A stretch of DNA of 19,746 nucleotides from JBDRHL01 sp043816955 (GCA_043816955.1 JBDRHL010000049.1:1-19746); one strand, 5' to 3'; counted from the stretch's first letter, positions 1 to 8,634 are shown. Made by a program: numbers and translations. The notes: generated by a model from the sequence alone, not told the origin.

Positions 1-315
1 TGGTCTATTGAGATGCTGATCAAGGACGAAAAACAGCATTTGGGGCTGGGCGATTATCGCGTATTGCGATACCGGGCTGTGGTTAGACACCTGCACCTGG
101 TTGATTGTGCCTATGCCTGCCTGACCCACGTAGGGATTAAAACCTGTCGTGCACAAGGCCAAAATAAATCCAAGAAAGTGCTGCGACTTGAAACGATCAG
201 CAAACTCAAAGACAGAATGCGTCGGATAGTCTGGCAGGAGAACGTTCAAGATGTTATCAAATATAGCCATGAAAAACCCGTTATTCGCCGCCTGGAAAAA
301 CTCCTCGCGGCCTAA
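1..315 (+). CDS. C-terminal part of a DDE transposase (IS701/IS4-like), cut by window edge
   Basis: The frame is open from base 1 to the TAA at 313-315, 104 codons, so this is the end of a longer gene that begins outside the window. It reads W-S-I-E-M-L-I-K-D-E-K-Q-H-L-G-L, then Y-R-V-L-R-Y-R-A-V-V-R-H, then a hydrophobic stretch. The spacing W-x-I-E-x(6)-K-Q-x-L-G-L-x-x-Y and the later R-H match the end of the catalytic domain of IS701-like DDE transposases (DDE_5 type), where the E would be the last residue of the catalytic triad. That assignment is from memory of the family. Its strand is opposite to all neighbouring metabolic genes, and its stop lies 7 bp from the stop of the broken oxidoreductase gene, end to end. 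The first ATG in the frame (13-15) is internal and is not the true start. Confidence 0.72.
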   Translation, partial: WSIEMLIKDEKQHLGLGDYRVLRYRAVVRHLHLVDCAYACLTHVGIKTCRAQGQNKSKKVLRLETISKLKDRMRRIVWQENVQDVIKYSHEKPVIRRLEKLLAA

Positions 316-362
316 AATCGGTCAGTTTGAGCTATAATTAGACCCAATTTTCGCAGTTAACC
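1..362 (+). mobile_element. Right end of an IS701/IS4-like insertion sequence
   Basis: The transposase C-terminus (1-315) is followed by about 45 bp of non-coding sequence that I take as the right end of the element. The boundary is inferred from the broken oxidoreductase gene on the other strand. That gene matches its intact paralogue up to the codons for V-Y-G (near 363-371) and then diverges into an unrelated tail ending at 322. The divergence point would be the insertion junction, with the terminal inverted repeat around 340-362 (GACCCAATTTTCGCAGTTAA at 341-360). The left end and the target-site duplication lie outside the window, so the boundary is tentative. Confidence 0.45.
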
Positions 363-669
363 CATAAACAATTTGTCGCAGTTCGTTCATTGGAACCACT
401 CTATGTTCAAGTACAGATTTATTAACTGCCACTCCCGGAAAACCCGCATCAATGCCGGCATCAAGGCCTGCCTGCCGCTGCACCTGTTCTTGCGGATCTT
501 TACCAACAAATAATTCGTCACGAAGCAATGGGTCAGAACCTCCACCATGGCCTCCGACAGATTCAATTACGTCTATCTGTTCTCTGCCTCCGAAAAGAGG
601 AATATTAATTATCGGATCCATAAACATACTAACAGCTCTATTGCTAACGCCGACAACAGCATATTTCAA
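322..669 (-). pseudogene. Gfo/Idh oxidoreductase remnant with a large in-frame internal deletion
   Basis: The 115-residue product joins the first ~20 residues of a Gfo/Idh-type dehydrogenase (K-Y-A-V-V-G-V-S-N-R-A ... M-D-P-I) directly to its last ~90 residues (I-P-L-F-G-G-R-E-Q-I-D-V-I ... L-R-Q-I-V-Y-G). Both parts align closely with the intact 447-residue paralogue at 17936-19279. Residues 24-351 of that protein, about 328 codons, are absent here, and the frame is kept. The lost part includes the E-K-P motif, the H-H-F-D catalytic region and the cysteine cluster, so it cannot be an active dehydrogenase. The start is a TTG after a G-rich GAGGGGGGG stretch, with an in-frame TGA seven codons upstream, so no longer N-terminus exists. 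The last 14 codons are unlike the paralogue and probably come from the adjacent insertion sequence. It lies 54 bp after the 1249-residue gene and could still be co-transcribed. Confidence 0.85.
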
Positions 670-723
670 TACTTCCCCCCCTCATTTAATCTGTCAATCT
701 CGTTACAATAACTACAAAACAAC

Positions 724-3700
724 TTATCTTTTAAATATTTGGCTCTCACATGGGTATTTTTCCCGAATCCTACTACCATCCACAAAAGTAATAGCGAGAC
801 TATAAGACTGATCGGCAGTTGTATCCGGCACTACGGTTTTGTAAGAATACACTTCACCTTCAAACCTTTTACTAAAAACCATATCGCCGGTAGATTGCAT
901 ATATAAGGTCATACTACTCAATTTTTTTTTGCTGTTTACTATTAATTCAACAGGTTCCAGCCCCTCTACAATTGACATGCCATCAAACCATATTTCGCCG
1001 GTATTAAAATATGAGCCAAAGTCCACCATGAGCTTGTTCAGCCCCTGCGGGATTTTGACAGCTTTTGCCAATATTACCCATTCATCCTTGTCGGTCTGTT
1101 TGTTGTCCACCGATTTTAAGAACACAGGCTCAAGAAAATTAGGTTTGCCCTGAAGCAAGTATATACGGTCATCAAAACTACCCCTATCGTAATCACCAGA
1201 GATCCTCACGAGAATCCTGCCATCTTTGTTTTTGACCCAGGTGTGAACCAAATATGTTCGGCCAGAAACAACATCGACTATTTGCCGCCAATAGCCGGAA
1301 GCTTTACTGTTTTTCGCCTTGATCTGCAGACTTGGGCCGTCTGAATAAAAAATATCAGCATCTCTTCTTGTCTCAAATTTATCAGGAAATGCTGTGTTAA
1401 AAACCCAGGCTTTAGAGTCAAAGAGATTTTTATTGGGCGTATTTGCTGGTTGAATAATCACACGGGCCGCATCACGATAAGGTTCAACGTCAGTACTTTT
1501 TTTAATATTGGCATTATTTTCAGATATTTCTTCAGGCTTCGTTCTTGAAAATGCTATTTGATAATACTCGCCGAAAAGCTCTCTTTCTTTCTTAGACATC
1601 GGTAATTTATAATAAGACGAATTAAGGTAAACGCTACCAAACCAGTCAGCATATTTTGTCCTGCTCAACAGGTTCATATAATCGTAAAGGATTTCCTGTA
1701 GCTGCTCATAATCGCCACCCTTGAAGAGCAAAAAGCCCTCTCCGGGAATACCGGTTAGCCAAGGCCTGTTCGGCAGGGCATCCAGCATTCGGGCACGAAT
1801 TAATGACAACGAAGACTCACCAAATAATAAACAAACATTATTCCGCGGCAACCTGTCTGAAGGGCTGATTTCGATGTCAACCGCACAACTTGCTGCCTTG
1901 CTTTTATCGCACTTTTTGACAGTTATATAATTTCTGTAAAACTCTTTCAGTCGCCGTCCAAGAAACTCGTCTCCTTCATTTTTGCCAGTAACAATTTTCA
2001 ATCTTGGCCCAAGGAACTCATCCAGTGCATCATTAGCAAGAATCTGCTGTTCAGTCAGTTTTGTTTTTACTGAATCATACGTTATGACCAACGCATCCTG
2101 TTGAGAAGGCGAGAAATCAAATGTTGCAGTTTCGCTTTTTTCTTCAAAACTAATTCTTGCTCCATCCTGTATAATTGCAGTTAATCGATAATCTCCTCTT
2201 TCAATTGGAAGTGTAACATTTATTGGATCACCCTGGCTGCAAGTAACTTTTGCGTTAAGAGTAATACTGCCAAAGTCTCTGTGTTCAGAGGCAATTACCT
2301 TTGCAGATAAAACATTATTCAATGTCATAACGCTGCGGAAAACCCTTGGTTTGCGTGAAGGAATATCATAAGCCACTTTTGTTTCATTACTGAAAATTTC
2401 ATTCGTTGTCTCGCAACCAAAATATTCAGCAAAGACCGCACCTGCCGGTAATCCTAATTCGTCACTAAATGCCGTTAATTTGCCCGCAAACGAATTCTCC
2501 GTCGGATTACCAATAGCCAGATAAGAACAGTATTTTTGACCATATCGTGAAAGCCATAGTTTTTTATTGTCAGATTGGAACGCCAAAATCGGTTGCCATA
2601 TGGCGTTGTTCAACTCTTTAACCAACGGTAACAATCTGACCAGATATTCAATTCCATTCGAAAAATAATGTTGATAAGGCACACCAACATAGATGCTTCG
2701 CAAAGCAACGTAATCAGCCATGCCCCTATAGGCTTGTGTGATCTGCTCATCGCTTGCCTTGGATAAATCAATAAGCTCACCAATGCCGTACCCTTCCCAG
2801 AAAGTCATGCCCTTTTGCCCCATGATATAGCGATACTGTATCGGGAAGGGCGGTTCTTCCCTCCAGGGATTGCCTTCGATCATGCACGAATCTGTATGAA
2901 ACGCAATAAGGAAGTGCTGAAATGAATTAATATTTGTTATGGTAGCCATTTGCTTTCCGTTAGCACTCTTAAGAATAGGAATGAAATCGAGAAGTTTTGA
3001 AACCGCTACTGCGTTTGATACGTATGGACCTTTCTCGTCCCAGCTTTTGTGCTTGATCTTCTTCAAAACCGGGCCGCGATACGTAAGCTGGCTATTTGGC
3101 GAATCAAAAGCAATAGCCGATATATCTTGCCTTTGAGCAATATTTTTTAAGCTCTCTCGCAAAAAATCGCCATAACTTGTCTCATAACTAAACATTGCCT
3201 GAGAATCATCCTGTTCCGGCCCCCAGCATATCCTGTAAACACCGCCGGCAGATTGCTCATTTGTGATAATCGCATCTGGAAAATGACTGGCAAGCTGCGA
3301 TTCAGCCCATACGCCCGATGCGATATAATAACAATTTGCAACGTTGGACATTTTTGCCCGGGCCAAAAGCATTCGTTGTTTTTGAAGCCAGGCTTGCCGT
3401 GACATTTGGAATTTTTGCGGCATAGGCCGAACAGGTTCATAATCCCAAAAACGCTCGGAGTCAGCAATATCACCATTTCGCCTATAAGGGTTGATACACC
3501 ATTCCCAATCAGCACCAAAAAGACGAGACTTCTCTACATCATTATGACTCCATGACAGATAAGATGCACTTATTCCGTACACCCTCTGATCAACATTTCT
3601 TTTTCTTTCAAAGACATTCGGATACAACGATTGCCAGCAAGCTACCGCGGCACGCTCTTGATATTTGGACGAAAAACCAAAAAGGACAAAAGTGCCGTCG

Positions 3701-4473
3701 TAAGAGCCGTTTGGATCCAATACAATGCGCATCGTCTCAGCCACAATAACAGTGTCATCTTTATTTTTACGCGACTCAGGCACCCAGTCCGAATAAAACT
3801 CCTCGGCACTAATACTCATGCCCACCCCGACGTTATCGTCATAGATACAGTTTAACGGTATTCGCTGCAATCGGTCAACCAAACCGTCCCAACGCTTATA
3901 ACTGTTCCCATTGGTCAAATCCAATGTTTCGTAACCATTGTAAAACCGTTTGCCATCGAGAAGAATATGTACCTCAAAGTTTATTCTTGCAAGCAGTTGT
4001 TGATTCGTATGATTCCTGGCATTCCAGTGAAAGTTCAGAGCCTTGCCACGTTTACTTATAACCGTAACATTTTCACCAAAGCTATATTTTGTATACTGTG
4101 TAATGTTGCCGTTTGATTGGGCGATTTTGTTCTCGATTGGTTTAATCTCTTTGCCAGCGTGATCATAAAATACGATTCCACCGCCAAGTATTTCCATTTT
4201 TTCATTCTTACATTTGGCATAGCCCGATTGTATTCCACCTGTTTTTTTGTCAAAGAACACAGAAATGGTATCGTTCTCAATCCCCATGCGTTCGTCGGCA
4301 TATACAACACCATATGCCGGCAGCAGAATCCCGATTATCAGAAAAAAAATGGCGAACTTGCATCCTGACTCAGTAATTTCACAACATGTCCTCATATTTT
4401 TCAGCACGCTCCACTTTGAAATCTGATATAAAATCTTCGGTCGTATGGCATAAGCTACCAATTCGCCCCACAT
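724..4473 (-). CDS. Large secreted multidomain protein, putative TIM-barrel glycosidase of unassigned family
   Basis: I do not recognise a named family for the whole protein. A signal peptide core (residues 39-58, F-A-I-F-F-L-I-I-G-I-L-L) ends at V-Y-A|D-E near residue 59. Residues ~60-290 look like a beta-sandwich ahead of a catalytic barrel. Residues ~295-620 read as a TIM barrel; D457 in I-A-F-D-S-P and E533 in C-M-I-E-G-N-P-W are candidate acid residues. Residues ~810-950 (G-E-G-F-L-L-F-K-G-G-D near 911) resemble the alpha/beta N-domain found in DUF4838/GH67-type proteins. Residues ~1015-1170 resemble a CBM4/9-type jelly roll (S-G-Y-W-R-Q-I-V-D-V-V-S-G-R-T-Y). The first ATG overlaps the upstream gene by 19 bp and has GGAG four bases before it, but it gives a 40-residue n-region. 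The ATG at 4395 (residue 27) gives a normal signal peptide and may be the true start. No dockerin-like or PEP-CTERM end is present. The role in glycan breakdown is inferred from context. Confidence 0.8.
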   Translation of the reverse strand: MWGELVAYAIRPKILYQISKWSVLKNMRTCCEITESGCKFAIFFLIIGILLPAYGVVYADERMGIENDTISVFFDKKTGGIQSGYAKCKNEKMEILGGGIVFYDHAGKEIKPIENKIAQSNGNITQYTKYSFGENVTVISKRGKALNFHWNARNHTNQQLLARINFEVHILLDGKRFYNGYETLDLTNGNSYKRWDGLVDRLQRIPLNCIYDDNVGVGMSISAEEFYSDWVPESRKNKDDTVIVAETMRIVLDPNGSYDGTFVLFGFSSKYQERAAVACWQSLYPNVFERKRNVDQRVYGISASYLSWSHNDVEKSRLFGADWEWCINPYRRNGDIADSERFWDYEPVRPMPQKFQMSRQAWLQKQRMLLARAKMSNVANCYYIASGVWAESQLASHFPDAIITNEQSAGGVYRICWGPEQDDSQAMFSYETSYGDFLRESLKNIAQRQDISAIAFDSPNSQLTYRGPVLKKIKHKSWDEKGPYVSNAVAVSKLLDFIPILKSANGKQMATITNINSFQHFLIAFHTDSCMIEGNPWREEPPFPIQYRYIMGQKGMTFWEGYGIGELIDLSKASDEQITQAYRGMADYVALRSIYVGVPYQHYFSNGIEYLVRLLPLVKELNNAIWQPILAFQSDNKKLWLSRYGQKYCSYLAIGNPTENSFAGKLTAFSDELGLPAGAVFAEYFGCETTNEIFSNETKVAYDIPSRKPRVFRSVMTLNNVLSAKVIASEHRDFGSITLNAKVTCSQGDPINVTLPIERGDYRLTAIIQDGARISFEEKSETATFDFSPSQQDALVITYDSVKTKLTEQQILANDALDEFLGPRLKIVTGKNEGDEFLGRRLKEFYRNYITVKKCDKSKAASCAVDIEISPSDRLPRNNVCLLFGESSLSLIRARMLDALPNRPWLTGIPGEGFLLFKGGDYEQLQEILYDYMNLLSRTKYADWFGSVYLNSSYYKLPMSKKERELFGEYYQIAFSRTKPEEISENNANIKKSTDVEPYRDAARVIIQPANTPNKNLFDSKAWVFNTAFPDKFETRRDADIFYSDGPSLQIKAKNSKASGYWRQIVDVVSGRTYLVHTWVKNKDGRILVRISGDYDRGSFDDRIYLLQGKPNFLEPVFLKSVDNKQTDKDEWVILAKAVKIPQGLNKLMVDFGSYFNTGEIWFDGMSIVEGLEPVELIVNSKKKLSSMTLYMQSTGDMVFSKRFEGEVYSYKTVVPDTTADQSYSLAITFVDGSRIREKYPCESQIFKR

Positions 4474-7400
4474 AACTCTCCGCCTTCGGGATCATTACAT
4501 ATTAGCCAATCATCAACGAACAATTTCAAATCGCCAAAGTTAATGCAATTATCCTGATCGAAATCGGACTCCAGCCCTTCTTCATCGCAGGTTAGCCATC
4601 CCTGTGCAATTGCTGAAAAATCTGATAAATTGATATTGCAATCATGATTAACATCTGTAGCCATACCGAAACCCTGTTGCCATACTTCTACGCAATTTTG
4701 CGGAATGTGTTCAAATTCATATATCAACACGTTGTCGGACAACATTTCGCCTGACAGAGTCATACTGGGAGAATCCCAGGTATCAATATAAATTCGTGAA
4801 CCATCGGATGCATATTCGTATCTCTTAAGCGGCTGGGCCAAAATGGGGTACACGTCAGATGTAAGTGTAATCTGATATTGCTGTGTAGTACCGGAGATAT
4901 TATACAAAACCAAGCCAACACTTTTGTCGGGGGCTTCCCATATACTGGACATTATAGCCGGAGACGAATAAGCCTTTCCGCTTTCAGTATAATTTACGTC
5001 AGGGACATTGTTGTCAAATTTTATTGGACGTAACATTCTGCCATATTCCAGATGTTTTCTTGCGCCATACTTATAGCGAGCAAGTTTTCTCAATCTGCTC
5101 ATGAATGCAACATATTGCGGTTGTGTCATAAAAGTATCAAAAGTAACATCGAACCTTCCGAGTTTGGTACCGTAGGTAAAAAGATTCCCTGTTGTAAATC
5201 TGAATTTTGTAATATCTGAAAAGGTCGAGTGTAAAGCTCTGCCATAGAAAACCCAGTAATCATGATAAACAGCATGTACTAACGGACAATACGCAGGAGT
5301 TAAATCGCTGTGAAACAGGTCTCCGTCAAGCACATCTATGCAGATTTCCGCGGCATCCTCTCCGCTAAACACTGAATCCTCGTCAACTGCTTTACATGAA
5401 CTTCTAACGCCCTGAGCGAATTGGCGCATGGCATCTGTCTGCCAATCGCCCCCCCCAAGCGGATGGCCATGACTGGGGTCAAAACAGTCATTGTGTATTT
5501 TTCCAAACTGGTCCATATATGCGCCCTTGGCATTGCAATTCTCTGCCAGCGAGGTAGCGGTATCTGTCATCCAGTCCTGATAAGCCTGCTGAGTGCGACA
5601 CATATCGAGCAATCCAGGATAGGATGCATTCCAAATCACGTAATTGCCCAGAATATCCTTAACAGCGATATCCTGCCAACCAGTCGGCAAACAAGGATCA
5701 TCCAAATCAGGCACATCGTAAATTCGACTGTTAATATAGGGCTGAACATAAACACCTTCTATCTCCAGTTCCGACAGAGCAGCAGCATATCCATCTTTTG
5801 CGACCATATTCTGGCCGGTATGGCAGGTACCATCGTCATCCGCACGTGAGGTCTGGTCTGGAAAGCGAACCTGCCAATTGTACCAGTTAAGCGGAACAGG
5901 ACCATCGTATCCGAAGTAGTTTTTGTAAGCTATGGCATGAGTTTTCAATGTTCCTATGTCACCTGCGGAGCCGTAACAAACAAAGTAAAGCGGGGTATCT
6001 TTATACCACTCCGGGATGTCATCACGGTCGGCCAGGTTTCCTTTGCATGCCCATTTCTGCTGTAACGCCCACTCCCGGTAGATTTGTGACGCATCATACC
6101 AGTGGCCGGGCGTATATCGCGTAAGGACACTATAGGGCGAGCTGTAATCAAGACCTGCCTGCCCCTTGTTCTCGGGGTGCTGAACTGTGCACAAAATATA
6201 TTGCCCCGTCATCGGCAAATAATAAAAATCTTTTCTATAAGCATTCGGATCATGAGTAGCAAAATAAAGCCCGCCCATATTTGCATCATATATTGCCGCC
6301 CACTGCATATTATGGCTTGAGGGATACCCCATCGCAGATATCGGAGCTTCGTAGTTGGAACGATGAGCAATATCACCAAAAGGATTCGGAATCAGTCTGC
6401 CAGCCCCGGACGGATACGCCAAATAATCGTTCAGTGGTGTATTTCCTGCGGGAATGCACCGAATGTAAGGAAAGTACGTCTCCCAGACACCATAAGAAGT
6501 ACTGCGATTTTCAATATCTATATCCCATTCAATCCCCTGCTTGTTTGGTTCGGCAGTCAACTCGACAGTTACATCAACCAGACCAGGCTGACCATTAAGA
6601 GTAATGCCTGTCCATTGAAACGTCAGGATATCTTTATTGCCCTGCTGTGTGATGTTATAAGTGCGATTCTGACACGGACTATGATTATTAATCTGCTGCT
6701 GGTTAAGGCTCGAGTCGCGCATAAAAAGCCTGAACATTACAGCGTCTGAATTACCCCTCCAGCCGCCATAGATAACATCATCAGCTTTGGTTTTTATTGA
6801 AAAAAGATCAAAGCACCCACTTGCAGGCTGAAAACACATTTCGAGCGTATCATCGCCAAATGTAATCCCTCCCGGTAGGTCGTTTGGTTCATTGGAATAA
6901 TCCGGCTCCTCCGTAGAGCTTACAATGTTATCCACCGCAAGGACAGAATACGAACTGTTAGCAGAACAACTGATATAAAACTCGATTACTCCCTGATTTT
7001 CAAAATCCTGAGCAAGCGGAATTGAACCGACATCATTACCATCTATTATGGACTTGAATTCATTATCTTCAGGATCATAGGCGAGTGTAACATGCATAAC
7101 TTTGTCGGGGCTCCAGACATTGGTAAAATATCCAATTTGCTGAGGATTAACATTGTCGGAAGAAGTCATCATAGCCTTCCAGTCTGTTGTGAAAAGAGTA
7201 AAGTTTGCAATAGTTGTGCCAGTGCCATTTCGCCTCATTATAACGTCAAAAACCGGCGCATTCGGCTTCAAATTAGTGCTGGATATCAACAAATCAAAAT
7301 CCAGCAGAAAAACTCGGCCAATCTCATAATCTTCAACGGGACTACGAAAGGTCAATGTCGGACTTGGACTAACCGATGTATCCAAATGACTGAATACAAC

Positions 7401-7661
7401 AGGTTGATTATTAAGACTTCCAGAACCGGCATTAAAATTACTCTGCACTAAAATCGAATTATTACCGCCTACGTTTATGGCGGTAGGCTTGGTGTTTACA
7501 ACCCCTGCAACTGCCGGTTCGATTTGCGGCTGCTGACCGGCTGTCATGGAATTAAAATCCACATTCCACTGAGGAATTGCATAGACAGAAACATTTAAAA
7601 TCAAAACTATAACGAGACCGTAGAAACAAACTGCAACTTTTTCGTATTTCATAAGGATCAT
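4455..7661 (-). CDS. Secreted DUF6259-like putative glycoside hydrolase with lectin-like module and dockerin-like repeats
   Basis: A signal peptide (residues ~1-28, ending V-Y-A|I-P) is followed by the module shared with two neighbours (29-250, from I-P-Q-W-N-V-D-F to V-D-N-I-V-S-S-T). Residues ~265-520 are a beta-rich domain with M-Q-W-A-A-I-Y-D ... G-G-L-Y-F-A-T-H-D-P-N (453-473), which I associate with DUF6259 proteins. Residues ~555-900 form a probable TIM barrel with W-Y-N-W-Q (593-597), Y-M-D-Q-F-G (D717) and F-S-G-E-D-A (E768) as plausible catalytic acids. Two dockerin-like calcium-loop repeats (D-V-N-H-D-C-N-I-N and D-F-D-Q-D-N-C-I-N, ~1003-1055) close the protein. The proposed role is extracellular hydrolysis of a polysaccharide whose identity is not visible. 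The ATG at 7661 has GAGG only two bases away, while the ATG at 7652 has it eleven bases away, so the start is ambiguous by three codons. The 3' end overlaps the next gene by 19 bp, suggesting translational coupling. Confidence 0.85.
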   Translation of the reverse strand: MILMKYEKVAVCFYGLVIVLILNVSVYAIPQWNVDFNSMTAGQQPQIEPAVAGVVNTKPTAINVGGNNSILVQSNFNAGSGSLNNQPVVFSHLDTSVSPSPTLTFRSPVEDYEIGRVFLLDFDLLISSTNLKPNAPVFDVIMRRNGTGTTIANFTLFTTDWKAMMTSSDNVNPQQIGYFTNVWSPDKVMHVTLAYDPEDNEFKSIIDGNDVGSIPLAQDFENQGVIEFYISCSANSSYSVLAVDNIVSSTEEPDYSNEPNDLPGGITFGDDTLEMCFQPASGCFDLFSIKTKADDVIYGGWRGNSDAVMFRLFMRDSSLNQQQINNHSPCQNRTYNITQQGNKDILTFQWTGITLNGQPGLVDVTVELTAEPNKQGIEWDIDIENRSTSYGVWETYFPYIRCIPAGNTPLNDYLAYPSGAGRLIPNPFGDIAHRSNYEAPISAMGYPSSHNMQWAAIYDANMGGLYFATHDPNAYRKDFYYLPMTGQYILCTVQHPENKGQAGLDYSSPYSVLTRYTPGHWYDASQIYREWALQQKWACKGNLADRDDIPEWYKDTPLYFVCYGSAGDIGTLKTHAIAYKNYFGYDGPVPLNWYNWQVRFPDQTSRADDDGTCHTGQNMVAKDGYAAALSELEIEGVYVQPYINSRIYDVPDLDDPCLPTGWQDIAVKDILGNYVIWNASYPGLLDMCRTQQAYQDWMTDTATSLAENCNAKGAYMDQFGKIHNDCFDPSHGHPLGGGDWQTDAMRQFAQGVRSSCKAVDEDSVFSGEDAAEICIDVLDGDLFHSDLTPAYCPLVHAVYHDYWVFYGRALHSTFSDITKFRFTTGNLFTYGTKLGRFDVTFDTFMTQPQYVAFMSRLRKLARYKYGARKHLEYGRMLRPIKFDNNVPDVNYTESGKAYSSPAIMSSIWEAPDKSVGLVLYNISGTTQQYQITLTSDVYPILAQPLKRYEYASDGSRIYIDTWDSPSMTLSGEMLSDNVLIYEFEHIPQNCVEVWQQGFGMATDVNHDCNINLSDFSAIAQGWLTCDEEGLESDFDQDNCINFGDLKLFVDDWLICNDPEGGELCGANW

Positions 7662-7710
7662 TTCCTCAATTTACCACGTTGAAATGAGTGGCCACGGCAT
7701 AACAAATTGC

Positions 7711-8499
7711 CTAACGTTTTTCATTGGGCCAGCACCGATACTTCATAAGGAAATGGTTAGTCATATAGTCTACCTGCCATGTCCTTCGCATATTTTCGAA
7801 ATACGATCTCTGTTTTTTGCCAACATGGAGGTCTGCCATAAGAACATGAGCATTGTTATTGTGCCTTAGGTGGATACGCCAGTTACTTGAATTACTGCCC
7901 ATCCCAATAGAATATCCCTGATTCCCATCCATCCACATATACGCCGGATTATAGTCTGCGTTAAAATAGCTGTCAGCAATCAGGAAAAAATCGGCTGGCT
8001 GTGTTATTAATGATATTTTCTTGGCCAGATTCACAGAACTTCCCGTCCCCTGCTGGTCAGCCGGACTATACCAGTCCCTCATGCCATAAGTAAATTGTAC
8101 GTAATTCCAGGCTTGATCATCTGTCAAAGTTGGATCGTACTTTCTTATAACTTCCACAGAACCCTTAAAATTGAACGGCTTCTGAGAAGGACAATAAAAC
8201 ACATCTCTGTTTTCAACATGTCCAAGATTTGTCAAAACCTGCGGCCAGTAGCGCAACCGGTTCGCAAAGCTGCCAGGACCGTCAAAATGACGAGGCAGAA
8301 CGCGATTATTACTATCCATCATGTAAAACTGCAGAACATAGCCAAGTTGTTTCAGGTTGCTCATACAAACCACAGCCTTAGCCTGCTCTCTGGCTTTTCG
8401 CAATGTGGGAACCAGTATTGACAGCAATACAGCGATTATGGCAATAACAACAAGGAGTTCAACAAGCGTAAAAGCGTTTTTTGGATGTTTTTTCTTCAT
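7711..8499 (-). CDS. Type II secretion pseudopilin-like protein (prepilin-type N-terminus, DUF1559-like)
   Basis: The N-terminus M-K-K-K-H-P-K-N-A|F-T-L-V-E-L-L-V-V-I-A-I-I-A-V-L-L is a prepilin peptidase site with the conserved E at +5 and a hydrophobic helix. Position -1 is Ala instead of the usual Gly, which is common in planctomycetes. Near the C-terminus is R-H-N-N-N-A-H-V-L-M-A-D-L, an H-X9-D motif with Leu where the 'H-X9-DG' family has Gly. At 262 residues it has the usual size for this class, which is highly expanded in planctomycetes and often encoded next to secreted proteins. I chose the ATG at 8497-8499 because GGGAG lies eight bases upstream. A GTG five codons earlier would overlap that ribosome-binding site. 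It sits between a PEP-CTERM gene and the DUF6259-like gene (49 bp gap). Its exact role is unknown; a surface or secretion-linked filament subunit is likely. Confidence 0.88.
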   Translation of the reverse strand: MKKKHPKNAFTLVELLVVIAIIAVLLSILVPTLRKAREQAKAVVCMSNLKQLGYVLQFYMMDSNNRVLPRHFDGPGSFANRLRYWPQVLTNLGHVENRDVFYCPSQKPFNFKGSVEVIRKYDPTLTDDQAWNYVQFTYGMRDWYSPADQQGTGSSVNLAKKISLITQPADFFLIADSYFNADYNPAYMWMDGNQGYSIGMGSNSSNWRIHLRHNNNAHVLMADLHVGKKQRSYFENMRRTWQVDYMTNHFLMKYRCWPNEKR

Positions 8500-8517
8500 T
8501 TCTAAAACTCCCACTTG

Positions 8518-8532
8518 CCAGCAAAAAGCTGG
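8518..8532 (-). promoter_or_regulatory. Small stem-loop in the pseudopilin leader
   Basis: CCAGC-TTTTT-GCTGG is a perfect 5-bp stem with a 5-base loop on the minus strand. It lies just upstream of the GGGAG ribosome-binding site of the pseudopilin gene. It could affect translation but may be chance at this length. Confidence 0.25.
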
Positions 8533-8540
8533 TCAGATTC

Positions 8541-8569
8541 ATTATACCGCAGAACAGCCTTATTCGAAT
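8541..8569 (-). promoter_or_regulatory. Possible promoter for the pseudopilin gene
   Basis: The minus strand has a perfect TATAAT at 8546-8541, about 40 bp before the chosen start. There is no good -35 at 16-18 bp spacing; the best is TTCGAA, matching TTGACA at three of six positions. An internal promoter here would separate the pseudopilin and the two large enzymes from the upstream surface-protein genes. This is a weak call. Confidence 0.3.
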
Positions 8570-8597
8570 ATTTATTTTATAATACTATTGCTGAGCC

Positions 8598-8634
8598 CCC
8601 CGCATTCGAAAGGTACAAACCATCGAATACGGGG
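8598..8634 (-). terminator. 12-bp stem-loop after the PEP-CTERM gene
   Basis: On the minus strand CCCCGTATTCGA pairs with TCGAATGCGGGG (12 pairs including one U-G wobble) across a 13-base loop, 28 bp past the stop of the PEP-CTERM gene. The wobble pairs on the minus-strand RNA but would be a C-A mismatch on the other strand, which favours function in the minus direction. No U-run follows, so it is not a classic intrinsic terminator. An mRNA-stabilising or attenuating hairpin between highly and weakly expressed genes fits equally well. Confidence 0.5.

Noticed and set aside
5421..5849. A 142-codon plus-strand frame opposite the DUF6259-like gene.
   Set aside because: Antisense to a conserved catalytic domain, without a start signal; no evidence of a real gene.
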